Made by a program: the position numbers and the translations under genes
From: UBA6770 sp965661115
GTDB taxonomy: Bacteria > Bacteroidota > Bacteroidia > Flavobacteriales_G > Salibacteraceae
Assembly (NCBI GenBank): GCA_965661115.1
Contig: CBFICO010000036.1
Location: 1-20,746, forward strand
Length of the DNA stretch: 20,746 nucleotides
Direction of reading: 5' to 3'
In this document: piece by piece, positions 1-8,278 of the stretch
How the letters are laid out: each line of letters opens with the position of its first letter
How positions within the stretch are numbered: the first letter of the stretch is position 1
Notes under the pieces: model-generated
Told to the model about the DNA's origin: nothing
Database searches by the model: none
The model's input: the letters and a program-made list of their open reading frames with translations, nothing else

Positions 1-53
1 ATTCTTCAAATTCATTATATTCCATACAATGATTATTAATTACTTAGTTAAAG

Positions 54-650
54 TTATTGTTTATTAATTCGTGTACTAACTCTTTCGTTGGCTCTAAAGT
101 AAGTGTTGGCTTTAATAAATTCATCTTCAAGTCTGGATAATTTCAAAATCTCTTTTTGAATATCGGTTAAGTTTATACGGAATTAATAAAGACCTGATTT
201 AATCGGAAAAGTATGAGACAGGTTGAGTAAATGACTCAGAATAACCAGCAATTTCAATATAAACTTTTACATACTGCATAGCATAGTCTTTTCCAGGAAG
301 TTCATTGTCATCGAAATTTGATTGGATCATAAAGTTTTCAGCCTCTTCAATTAATTCCTTTTAATCTTCTTGTGAAGTGTAATTTATTTTCGGACTCTTT
401 TTCAATCCTTATCCGTATGTTTCACTTAAAAAAATCTTCAAACTTATTAAGTCTTTAAACTTTTGATTAAGTAACGATAAAGAGGGGTAATCCTCATTTT
501 CATTAAGTTTACTTATCCAAGAATGTGATTCTAACCAATATACACCATCCCAAAATTCATAACTTCCAGCCTCATACTTTTTAATTTCAATGGCTGAGCC
601 TATAGACCCTAAACAATCCCATCTTTTTCAACTTTCTAATCATAGAATCA
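54..650 (-). pseudogene. Degenerate coding remnant, frame-broken
   Basis: I do not recognise this protein. Reading the minus strand, four protein-like stretches follow one another in different frames. One runs from about 622 to a TAA at 409-411 and contains FWDGVYWLESHSWISKL. The second runs to a TGA at 347-349 and contains RIEKESENKLHFTRRLK. The third runs to a TAA at 199-201 and contains NELPGKDYAMQYVKVYIEIA. The last ends at a TAA at 54-56 and contains LTDIQKEILKLSRLEDEFIK. Amino-acid composition looks coding within each stretch, but at least three frame changes or stops separate them. This suggests one eroded gene of roughly 190 codons. The 5' limit is uncertain because it overlaps the end of the HTH-like ORF in another frame. 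No mobile-element ends were found. Confidence 0.45.
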
Positions 651-877
651 ACCGTTGTTCGACTCTCACCTATCTCAAATCCATTGTTCTTTAGATATCG
701 GTGAATTTTAGTGTACCCCCAACCTTCTTTATGGAGTTTCCATACCTTTGTTCGTATAATTTCTCTTTCAGGATATTCACGTTTGTACTGATGTACAGAG
801 AAGATATTTGATTGAACTAAAACATTGAAAGTCAGATAGGGAGTGTACCCACCTGTAATATGTTTTTCACAGAACAC
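587..877 (-). CDS. Short HTH-like ORF, probably a remnant
   Basis: This is a 96-codon frame starting at GTG (875-877), with a stop codon directly upstream. Residues about 38-90 are rich in Arg, Lys and Ile and contain KLHKEGWGYTKIHRYLKNNG followed by a second helix-like stretch, TTVDSMIRKLKKMG. This resembles the short helix-turn-helix tail seen in recombinases, where a 'G-Y-x-x-I-x-x-x-L-x-x-x-G' pattern is common. The first 35 residues look unlike a normal protein start. Together with the broken coding sequence just downstream, this suggests a leftover fragment of a recombinase-type or DNA-binding gene. The HTH reading is inference from pattern only; it may not be expressed. Confidence 0.35.
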   Translation of the reverse strand: MFCEKHITGGYTPYLTFNVLVQSNIFSVHQYKREYPEREIIRTKVWKLHKEGWGYTKIHRYLKNNGFEIGESRTTVDSMIRKLKKMGLFRVYRLSH

Positions 878-1100
878 CTATTTATGGAGGGTAATGATAT
901 TGGAGGGCTGTTTTATGCCTCAGATAATTATTGCGATCTTTCAATTTTCTCTTCCTTTAGTGACAGTCATATAATTCAATTGATTCGTAAACAATAATAT
1001 CGGTTTCGGAGTGTAAACTTATGGTTGGAAAACAGTCGAACATACAATCTTTCAATTTCCCATTTAGCTAATTTTAGCTACCTCCACCATCCATAAAAAT
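878..1100. other. Intergenic region, no gene seen
   Basis: AT-rich spacer between the HTH-like remnant and the bshC promoter. I see no open frame with protein-like composition, no RNA gene and no clear hairpin terminator here. It holds whatever upstream elements the bshC promoter uses, but no convincing -33 TTTG lies at the usual distance from the -7 box. Confidence 0.5.
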
Positions 1101-1108
1101 TACTTTTG
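1101..1108 (+). promoter_or_regulatory. Bacteroidota -7 promoter box of bshC
   Basis: TACTTTTG matches the Bacteroidota sigma-ABfr -7 consensus TAnnTTTG exactly. It ends four bases before the bshC ATG at 1113, so the predicted transcription start falls on or next to the start codon. I do not see a convincing -33 element. The same arrangement occurs at guaA. Confidence 0.6.
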
Positions 1109-1112
1109 CTGC

Positions 1113-2696
1113 ATGGAGAGTGAGTGTATCAACTACAGCGAGATTGATTTTTTAACGAAAATCATACAAGATTACCTTAACCAATCTCCACAATCCAAAT
1201 CGTTTTATTCAGCAGAACCCAGTTTAGAGGGCTTTAAAAAGGCTTTAGAAAACAGGTCCTTTTCTGTGGCAAAAAGAAAGGTTTTAGCGGACGCTTTAAC
1301 TAAACAATATGAGGGCGTGCAGGATAAAGTAGCCCAAACTCAATTAATATCCTTGCTACAAAAAGAAACCACCTTTACCGTTGCCACGGGGCACCAGTTG
1401 GCTTTAGCTACCGGACCCTTGTATTTTATTTACAAGATTTTGTCGGTCGTAAAACTCGCCAGAACCTTAAAGGAGGCTTATCCTGAAAATGATTTTGTGC
1501 CGGTATATTGGATGGCAACAGAAGACCACGATTTTCTAGAAATCAACCATTTTAACACAAAACAAAAGCACTACGAATGGTCGGGTGAAAACAACCTTGC
1601 TGTAGGTTGGAAAAAACCTGAGGTGAGTGAATTACTAAATGAACTAGCATCCAATTTACCAAAAAGTGAACACACCAAACAGTTGCTTGAAAAATTGGAA
1701 CATGCGTACTCCGCAAATTCCTTGGCTGATGCTACCCGCCATCTGGTGCACGATTTATTGGGTAAATACGGTGTGCTCATTATTGATGGCGACGACCCAG
1801 CACTCAAGGGGGTATTTGCGGATTATATGTTGCGCGAAATAAACGAACAGCGTGCTGAGCAGCACGTGACAGAAACTATTCATCAACTCAATCAAGTTGG
1901 TTATAAAGAACAAGTTACTCCGCGCGATATCAACTTGTTTTATTTGGGTAAAGAATTACGCGAAAGAATTACCAAAACACCTGCAGGGTTTGCAACCAGT
2001 GAAACCAATAATACGTGGACCTTAGCCGAATTGGAAGAAGAACTTAAAAGTAACCCCGAACGATTTAGTCCAAACGTATTGCTCCGACCACTTTACCAAG
2101 AAGTTATCTTACCCAATTTGTCGTATTCGGGTGGAGCAGGAGAGATGAGTTATTGGTTTGAGTTAAAGGCTATGTTTGAGGCCTTTGAGGTAGATTTTCC
2201 GATTTTATTAATGCGAAATTCTGCTGTTTTGGTTTCAAAGCGCGATGAAGAGCGCATGCAAAAACTCAAGCTCAATTGGTCTGATTTGTTTAGGTCAACC
2301 GCTGAATTAGAAAAGCAATTGGTAGCTATTCACGGGAACAAAAACATTGATTTGGCGCCATTTCAAAAGAAAGTGGAGGAAATGTACGTTGAACTGGCAG
2401 AATTGGCCAAAAAGGTAGATAACACCTTAGTGCCAAGTGCAGCGGTTTCAGAAACGCGTTCGCATAAGGCGCTGGAAAGATTGCAGAAGAAACTCATAAA
2501 AGGAGAAAAACTCAACATTGAGGTTAAGCTAGAAATGCTGTATCGGGTTTTGGAAACCTTTTTTCCGGGAGGTACTTTTCAAGAACGCAAACTAAATATT
2601 GCTGAGTTTTATGCGGAAATTGGTGATGCCTTGTTTGATGAACTTTTAGAAAGGTTTGAACCACTTCAGCCAGATATTACTGTGATTAAGTATTAA
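1113..2696 (+). CDS. bshC: Bacillithiol biosynthesis cysteine-adding enzyme BshC
   Basis: Predicted cytosolic enzyme that adds cysteine to glucosaminyl-malate, the last step of bacillithiol synthesis. The 527-residue length fits the family. Recognisable features are the N-terminal SFYSAEPSLEGF region (about residues 30-42), the motif ATGHQLALATGPLYFIYKI (about 91-109), which is a Rossmann-like start, and YWMATEDHDFLEIN (about 131-144), typical of BshC. The C-terminal part (about 385-480) is rich in Glu, Lys and Leu, matching the coiled-coil domain of the family. The start at 1113 is preferred because residue 1 onward (MESECINY) matches the usual BshC opening and a -7 promoter box lies just upstream. 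No bshA or bshB lies in the window. Assignment rests on motif recall, not a search. Confidence 0.92.
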   Translation: MESECINYSEIDFLTKIIQDYLNQSPQSKSFYSAEPSLEGFKKALENRSFSVAKRKVLADALTKQYEGVQDKVAQTQLISLLQKETTFTVATGHQLALATGPLYFIYKILSVVKLARTLKEAYPENDFVPVYWMATEDHDFLEINHFNTKQKHYEWSGENNLAVGWKKPEVSELLNELASNLPKSEHTKQLLEKLEHAYSANSLADATRHLVHDLLGKYGVLIIDGDDPALKGVFADYMLREINEQRAEQHVTETIHQLNQVGYKEQVTPRDINLFYLGKELRERITKTPAGFATSETNNTWTLAELEEELKSNPERFSPNVLLRPLYQEVILPNLSYSGGAGEMSYWFELKAMFEAFEVDFPILLMRNSAVLVSKRDEERMQKLKLNWSDLFRSTAELEKQLVAIHGNKNIDLAPFQKKVEEMYVELAELAKKVDNTLVPSAAVSETRSHKALERLQKKLIKGEKLNIEVKLEMLYRVLETFFPGGTFQERKLNIAEFYAEIGDALFDELLERFEPLQPDITVIKY

Positions 2697-2725
2697 GTCA
2701 GAAGGTATTGCGAATATATATCGTC

Positions 2726-2745
2726 ATTCCCGTGAAGGCGGGAAT
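2726..2745. repeat. REP-like hairpin ATTCCCG / CGGGAAT
   Basis: A perfect 7-bp inverted repeat, ATTCCCG (2726-2732) and CGGGAAT (2739-2745), with a six-base loop. The wider context CGTCATTCCCGTGAAGGCGG closely resembles a short palindromic repeat scattered through intergenic regions of many bacteria. It lies 30 bases after the bshC stop, in the gap facing the end of the broken minus-strand gene. It may help end transcription, but no strong T-run follows directly. Only one copy is present in the window. Confidence 0.6.
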
Positions 2746-2876
2746 CTCTTTCTGCTTATTTCTGTAGGTTTATAGATATTAACAAAACCCTTTTTTAGCT
2801 TCTTATTCTCGATACAAATTTTTCTCATTTCCAATCGAAAAATCCACTCGAACTGACAGAATTTGAATTTGTTACC

Positions 2877-3885
2877 CTACCAAACAAACTTCAGGTTTTG
2901 AGCATTTCCATCCCCTTCAATTAGTAATAGAAGATAAACACTTCGCTCGCTGATTGTGGGTTTAAGAATGAATTCCTCTTCATTATGAGATATAACTTCC
3001 ACACCCATCTCTTGACCTTGAGTATTCAAAATTATAATGTTTCTGTGGTCTATGCTTGCATCATTTAAGCGAATGGTTTGATTAGCTCTATCTGCTTCAA
3101 CAGCAATTGGTGCAGTAGTCTCTAATTCATGACTAGCGCTTACCTTCAATACAGGAAAAATTTCACCCTCACCATTAAAATCAACTTGGGTTAAGCGATA
3201 GAAATTCCCTCCATTTTTGGCTTGTAGATCGGTAAAATCATAATTTGTTTTTTCCTTGGTTGTACCAGCTCCGCTAAGTTGAGCAATGCTGGTAAAACGA
3301 TTATCCCGATTCAATTTTTCGAGAATAAAATAATCGCAATTGATTTCTGCTTCGGTTGTCCAAGCAAGTTTCACTTTGTTCTCAGCAATAAACTCACCGC
3401 TAAAATCACCCAAAACAACAGGTAGTGGAGTGCCATTACCAGCGTCTCCATACAAGCTAAACGAAGTAACACCCGACCAAGTCATTTTATTTTGAGCAAC
3501 ATCAATAGATCCTCTTCCAACGGTATCTACATTATTATTTCCTATATCAAAAGGGGTGTCCAGCTGCCGCCAGAGTATTTTACGAGTAGAATATCCGCTT
3601 CAGTTAGCTCCATTTGGCAAGTCCTTCGGTATCTCTAAACTCAATTCGTTCGCTAACAACTTGAATGTAGTCGTTAGCATCTTGAAAATTTACTTGGCTG
3701 GTATCTACGGACCAACTAACACCACTTGTGTAAACGGTAATTCCTCCGGTACTGCCAATGGCACCCTTTCCGTTTTGACCAGAAAAATCCTCTGAATATA
3801 TCGTGGTTTGGGCATTTATCGAACTTAGAATAAAAAGATAGGCGGCTAGACAGGCAAAGGTTTTAATTGTTTGATTTTTATGCAT
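2877..3885 (-). pseudogene. Broken T9SS-exported protein gene
   Basis: Two open stretches on the minus strand are halves of one exported protein. The 5' part (3885-3604) begins with a signal peptide (MHKNQTIKTFACLAAYLFI, then SSINAQ) and continues with YSEDFSGQNGKGAIGSTGG, a common start of Bacteroidota secreted proteins. The 3' part (to the TAG at 2877-2879) has the linker pattern LAWTTEAEINCDYFILEKL and NFYRLTQVDFNGEGE, usual just before T9SS sorting domains, and ends in VYLLLLIEGDGNAQNLKFVW, which looks like a type A C-terminal sorting domain. Between them a third frame (about 3612-3548) encodes TEADILLVKYSGGSWTP, so two frame changes are needed, near 3600-3612 and at the CCCCTTTT run near 3549-3556. 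The central domain seems short, so an internal deletion is likely. Original function is unknown. Confidence 0.75.
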
Positions 3886-3985
3886 TGTAGAAAAGATTTG
3901 ATTGGTCGTAAAGATAGCATGAGTTTGTTGGTCGATTTGTTAGCAAAAGTCGATAATAACGGTATGATAACGATTTCGGTACATA

Positions 3986-3993
3986 TACTTTTG
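3986..3993 (+). promoter_or_regulatory. Bacteroidota -7 promoter box of guaA
   Basis: TACTTTTG is an exact match to the TAnnTTTG -7 consensus and ends four bases before the guaA ATG at 3998. The predicted transcription start is therefore at or next to the start codon, with no room for a Shine-Dalgarno sequence. Sequence and spacing are the same as at bshC. Confidence 0.65.
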
Positions 3994-3997
3994 CACC

Positions 3998-5527
3998 ATG
4001 CTAGAAACTATCTTAATTCTCGACTTTGGTTCGCAGTACACACAATTAATCGCAAGACGTGTGCGCGAGCTCAATGTGTATTGCGAAATTCACCCTTACA
4101 ATAACTTTCCAGCGATTGATGAAAGTGTAAAAGGTGTCATTTTATCGGGGTCTCCTTTTTCTGTGCGTGACAGCGAAGCACCAGTTCCAGACCTTTCGTC
4201 GTTTAAAGGAAAAATTCCATTATTAGGTGTGTGTTATGGAGCGCAGTTTTTAGCCCAAAATTTTGGAGGAGAGGTAGTTGCTTCTGAGCATAGGGAATAC
4301 GGAAGAGCTCACATGACCTATATCGATGGTGAATGTACGTTGTTTGATAGCATTTTTGAGGGGTCCCAAGTTTGGATGAGCCATGGGGACACTATTAAAA
4401 CGTTACCAGCGAACTATAAATTGGTCGGAAGCTCAAAAGATGTTACGAATGCTGCATTCTCAATTGATGGAGAACAGACATATGGTATCCAGTTTCACCC
4501 AGAAGTTTATCACTCTACCGATGGGTTAACCTTGCTCAGAAATTTTGTTGTTGGTATTGCAGGTTGCACGCAAGATTGGACTCCAGCTTCATACATAGAA
4601 ACAACCGTTGCGGAACTCAAAGAGCAAATAGGAACAGACAAAGTAATATTAGGATTATCGGGTGGTGTTGATTCTACTGTAGCTGCAACCCTATTGAGTA
4701 AAGCAATTGGCAAAAGCCTGTATTGCATTTTCGTGGATAACGGCTTACTCCGCAAAAACGAATTTGAGGGAGTGCTAAAACAATACGAACACCTTGGGTT
4801 AAACGTAAAAGGTGTTGATGCTAAATCGAGATTTTACAAAGAATTGGCTAATGAGTCCGACCCAGAAACCAAACGAAAAATTATTGGACGAGTTTTCGTT
4901 GAGGTATTTGACGAAGAGTCGCATTTAGTTGAGGATGCTAAATGGCTGGGTCAGGGTACAATTTACCCCGATGTTATTGAATCGGTTTCGGTTAAAGGTC
5001 CTTCTGCAACTATAAAATCACACCACAACGTTGGTGGGCTACCCGATTATATGAAACTGAAAGTAGTGGAACCACTGAGAGCTTTATTTAAAGATGAAGT
5101 GAGAAGAGTGGGCAGGGAGCTAGGTTTGGCTGATGAACTATTGGGCAGACACCCTTTTCCAGGGCCTGGTTTAGCTATTCGTATTCTTGGAGATATTACA
5201 CCAGAAAAGGTGGCTACCTTGCAAGAAGTAGATCATATTTTTATTCAAGGACTTAAGGATGAAGGGCTTTACGGTGAGGTTTGGCAAGCAGGAGCAATTT
5301 TATTGCCGGTCCAATCTGTTGGTGTAATGGGCGATGAAAGAACGTACGAAAATGCGGTGGCCTTAAGAGCCGTTTCTTCTACCGATGGTATGACCGCAGA
5401 CTGGTGTCATTTGCCATACGACTTTTTGGCACGCATTTCGTCTGAAATCATCAATAAGGTGAAAGGAATTAACCGCGTTGTGTACGATATTAGTTCCAAA
5501 CCCCCTGCAACTATTGAATGGGAGTAA
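3998..5527 (+). CDS. guaA: GMP synthase (glutamine-hydrolysing)
   Basis: Converts XMP to GMP using ATP and glutamine, in purine synthesis in the cytosol. The 509-residue protein has the normal architecture. The class I glutamine amidotransferase domain (about 1-190) opens with ILILDFGSQYTQLIARRVRE, carries the nucleophile Cys79 in LLGVCYGAQF, and has the His/Glu pair in QFHPEVYHS (about 166-174). The ATP pyrophosphatase domain follows, with the P-loop LGLSGGVDSTV (about 220-230). The C-terminal dimerisation domain contains PFPGPGLAIRILG (about 386-398) and ends KPPATIEWE. The start at 3998 is fixed by the family's usual N-terminus and the promoter box immediately before it. The next gene begins one base after the stop, so guaA probably heads an operon. 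Nothing unusual in the protein. Confidence 0.98.
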   Translation: MLETILILDFGSQYTQLIARRVRELNVYCEIHPYNNFPAIDESVKGVILSGSPFSVRDSEAPVPDLSSFKGKIPLLGVCYGAQFLAQNFGGEVVASEHREYGRAHMTYIDGECTLFDSIFEGSQVWMSHGDTIKTLPANYKLVGSSKDVTNAAFSIDGEQTYGIQFHPEVYHSTDGLTLLRNFVVGIAGCTQDWTPASYIETTVAELKEQIGTDKVILGLSGGVDSTVAATLLSKAIGKSLYCIFVDNGLLRKNEFEGVLKQYEHLGLNVKGVDAKSRFYKELANESDPETKRKIIGRVFVEVFDEESHLVEDAKWLGQGTIYPDVIESVSVKGPSATIKSHHNVGGLPDYMKLKVVEPLRALFKDEVRRVGRELGLADELLGRHPFPGPGLAIRILGDITPEKVATLQEVDHIFIQGLKDEGLYGEVWQAGAILLPVQSVGVMGDERTYENAVALRAVSSTDGMTADWCHLPYDFLARISSEIINKVKGINRVVYDISSKPPATIEWE

Positions 5528-5528
5528 T

Positions 5529-7382
5529 TTGAATTGGTTTTTAAAAATAGCAATTGGAGTTTTTGCGATAACCATGTTATCGCTGGCTTCATCGGCTCAA
5601 CAATTCAACGAAAAGCAGGTTCAACTTATTGAAGGTAATACCTATTACCTCCATAAAATAGAGAAAGGAAATACGCTTTACTCGTTGAGTAAAATGTATT
5701 CCGTTAAAATTAAAGACCTTATTTCTGAAAACCCTCAGTTAGAGGAAGGGTTAAAAGTGGGTCAGGTTATTCGCATTCCTGTAAAAAAAGTAGATACCAA
5801 AAAAGCAGCTGACAATCCACCAAAAGCTGAAGGAAGTTTTTTAGTGCATACCGTAGCACCCAAAGAAACACTTTATGCGCTCAGCAGAAAATATGAAGTA
5901 AGTACGGAAGAACTTCAAAAGGTAAATCCCGAGCTAAAGGATGGCCTTAAAGAAGGGATGCAGATAAAAATTCCAGTAGCTGCCGTAGAAGCAGATGTTG
6001 AGGAAATAGAAATTGCGCCTGCAGTTGAAGATAGCTTTGAGTTGCATTTTGTAGAACCCAAAGAAACGCTGTACTCCTTAGCGAAAGATTACAATGTAAA
6101 CATTGACAGCATCCGACTTATAAATAATGGCCTTAAAGAAGGATTAAAAATTGGAACAACCATACGTTTACCTATTAAAAAAACACCTTTTTCAGCCGAA
6201 TCTGCGGGTGGTTTGATGGACGATATCATTCCGCTTGTAATAGATTCTGGTAAAAAGAAAGATGTATATCAAATAGCGTTAATGCTTCCATTTTATTTTG
6301 ACTTGAACGATACTATAGAAGCTAAGCGCAAGGAATTTGAACAAGAACAGATTTATAAGGGCTCTGCTGTGGCATTTGGCATTTATTCTGGGATAAAAAT
6401 TGCGCTAGATAGCCTTAGAAATAAAGGCTACAAATGCAAGTTACTGGTTTACGATACCAAATACGATAGAAGAAGCAGAAGCACGGTAGTGGTTGAAGAA
6501 ATTCTAGCCAACGATCAAGAGTTATATAATACAGATTTGTTTATCGGCCCTTTGTTCAGGCCCAATTTTGAAGTCGTACAGCAATACGCAAATGCCTTAG
6601 GAATAGCAACAGTTTCGCCAGTTCCACAGCACAACAGCATTTTAGATAGCAACCAATACTCATTAAAGGTAAATACAGGGCATAAGGCTCAGGTAGATTT
6701 TATAAGAAATGCGTCAATGGAATTGTATAAAGACAAGAATTTAATTGTGGTGGAGAACAACGAATTAAAGGATGTTTTGCTTGCCGAGCACTTTTGGGGA
6801 ATTAATAATGGCGACACCAATTTAAGTGTTTACAATGCAGTGAACTCAAACTTTGAACGGCTCAAAATTTGGGATTTTGACACGGCAAAAACCAAACACA
6901 AATTAATTGATTCTTTGCCAAATGTTTTGGTGCTACCATTAAATAGCAAAAGCTTTGTAACTCGTATGCTCAACTCGCTTAATCGCTATTCTCAAGATTA
7001 TGACATAACTGTTATTGGTATGGATTCGTGGAGCACAATTGGCTACTTAGATATTAAATACCTGAATAACCTTAAAGTTCACATTCCATACAACCAATTT
7101 GTAGATTACAACCACAGCAGTGTAGATGATTTTATAGGTCGTTATCGAAAAAGTTATTTCTCTGACCCAGATGAATGGGCGTTTTTGGGTTACGATATCG
7201 GGATGTATTTTTTAGAAGGATTACACCAAGGTGGAACCCGTTTTTACGATTCTCAAACAGATACTTATGCAGGAGTAAGTAAAAACATTAGCTTCAAGAA
7301 ACAAGGTCCTGTCAACGGATATGAAAACACTTCGTTAAAGCTGGTGAAAATGGAAAACTACTTTTACGTTGGGGTAAAATGA
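5529..7382 (+). CDS. Triple-LysM, type 1 periplasmic-binding-fold protein
   Basis: Predicted exported envelope protein of about 617 residues. With the TTG at 5529 as start it has a signal peptide (residues 1-23, hydrophobic LKIAIGVFAITMLSLASSA, cleavage before QQ). A GGAG lies just upstream, and there is no in-frame ATG before 5577. Three LysM modules follow (about 40-85, 106-150, 172-216), each with the pattern 'K-x-x-T-L-Y-x-L' and ending G-x-x-I-x-(I/L)-P, so it should bind peptidoglycan. Residues about 246-610 look like a type 1 periplasmic-binding fold (IALMLPFYFDL; LFIGPLFRPNFEVVQQYA; FLGYDIGMYFLEGL). No ABC permease or ATPase is nearby, so a role in wall sensing or in activating a wall enzyme is more likely than transport; that is inference. 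It overlaps hemF by four bases (ATGA). Confidence 0.8.
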   Translation: MNWFLKIAIGVFAITMLSLASSAQQFNEKQVQLIEGNTYYLHKIEKGNTLYSLSKMYSVKIKDLISENPQLEEGLKVGQVIRIPVKKVDTKKAADNPPKAEGSFLVHTVAPKETLYALSRKYEVSTEELQKVNPELKDGLKEGMQIKIPVAAVEADVEEIEIAPAVEDSFELHFVEPKETLYSLAKDYNVNIDSIRLINNGLKEGLKIGTTIRLPIKKTPFSAESAGGLMDDIIPLVIDSGKKKDVYQIALMLPFYFDLNDTIEAKRKEFEQEQIYKGSAVAFGIYSGIKIALDSLRNKGYKCKLLVYDTKYDRRSRSTVVVEEILANDQELYNTDLFIGPLFRPNFEVVQQYANALGIATVSPVPQHNSILDSNQYSLKVNTGHKAQVDFIRNASMELYKDKNLIVVENNELKDVLLAEHFWGINNGDTNLSVYNAVNSNFERLKIWDFDTAKTKHKLIDSLPNVLVLPLNSKSFVTRMLNSLNRYSQDYDITVIGMDSWSTIGYLDIKYLNNLKVHIPYNQFVDYNHSSVDDFIGRYRKSYFSDPDEWAFLGYDIGMYFLEGLHQGGTRFYDSQTDTYAGVSKNISFKKQGPVNGYENTSLKLVKMENYFYVGVK

Positions 7383-8272
7383 GCAGACAAGAAACCGTAA
7401 TTGATTGGTACAAAAGTCTCCAAGATAATATTTGCAAAGGGCTTGAAAAAGCAGATGACTTAGCCGTCTTCAAAGAAGATATATGGGAGCGACCAGAAGG
7501 AGGTGGAGGTAGATCCAGAGTAATCGAAAACGGAAACGTTTTTGAAAAAGGTGGTGTCAACTTTTCCGCTGTAAATGGCCAATTACCCGAAAACATAAAG
7601 AGAGCTTTGGGAGTTAATCAATCGGAGTTTTTTGCATCGGGCGTTTCTATTGTTTTGCATCCGAAAAATCCGTGGGTTCCCATTATTCACATGAATACCC
7701 GCTATTTTGAAATTGAAGGAGAAACCTGGTGGTTTGGAGGTGGAATAGACTTAACACCCATCTATATCGATAAAGCACAAGCAGTACATTTTCACGGAGC
7801 GTTAAGATCTACTTGTAATCGGTTTGATGACGCCTATTATTCAGAATTTAAAAAATGGGCTGATGACTACTTTTTTATTAAGCACAGAAACGAGACTAGG
7901 GGAGTAGGTGGTATTTTTTACGATAGGTTAAACAACAAAGATTGGGATGAGCTTTTTTTATTTAATAAAGCGGTAGGAGATACCTTTTTACCTTCTTATT
8001 TGCCAATTGTTGAAGAAAACAAAAACAAACCCTTTTCTGAAGAAAACAGAAACTGGCAACTCATACGCCGTGGGCGATACGTTGAGTTTAATTTGGTCTA
8101 CGATAAAGGGACCAAGTTTGGGTTAGAAACTAATGGCAGAATTGAATCCATTCTCATGTCGTTACCAACTCACGCAAGCTGGCCTTACAATTTTCAAGCG
8201 CAAAAAAATAGCCCAGAACAGGCTACTTTAGATTTACTTCGAAAAGGAGTAGATTGGGTTTTAAAAAAATAA
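7379..8272 (+). CDS. hemF: Oxygen-dependent coproporphyrinogen III oxidase
   Basis: Oxidatively decarboxylates coproporphyrinogen III to protoporphyrinogen IX, using molecular oxygen, in haem synthesis in the cytosol. The 297-residue length is normal. Family signatures are RPEGGGGRSRVIENGNVFEK (about 39-58), VNFSAV, IIHMNTRYFEIE (about 102-113), WFGGGIDLTPIY (about 119-130), and GRYVEFNLVYDKGTKFGLET (about 230-249) followed by GRIESILMSLP. The start codon overlaps the stop of the LysM protein in an ATGA, so it is translationally linked to that gene. Possession of HemF implies aerobic life. The 3' end faces the LolA-like gene with only six bases between stops, and I see no hairpin terminator there. 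Confidence 0.97.
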   Translation: MSRQETVIDWYKSLQDNICKGLEKADDLAVFKEDIWERPEGGGGRSRVIENGNVFEKGGVNFSAVNGQLPENIKRALGVNQSEFFASGVSIVLHPKNPWVPIIHMNTRYFEIEGETWWFGGGIDLTPIYIDKAQAVHFHGALRSTCNRFDDAYYSEFKKWADDYFFIKHRNETRGVGGIFYDRLNNKDWDELFLFNKAVGDTFLPSYLPIVEENKNKPFSEENRNWQLIRRGRYVEFNLVYDKGTKFGLETNGRIESILMSLPTHASWPYNFQAQKNSPEQATLDLLRKGVDWVLKK

Positions 8273-8278
8273 ACCTAC

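Noticed and set aside
3556..4104. Plus-strand open frames ahead of and overlapping the guaA start
   Set aside because: One is opposite the T9SS remnant and the other overlaps the guaA promoter and N-terminus in another frame; neither looks like protein.
4510..4755. Minus-strand open frame inside guaA
   Set aside because: Lies wholly within the conserved guaA coding sequence and has no protein-like motifs; it is an antisense shadow.
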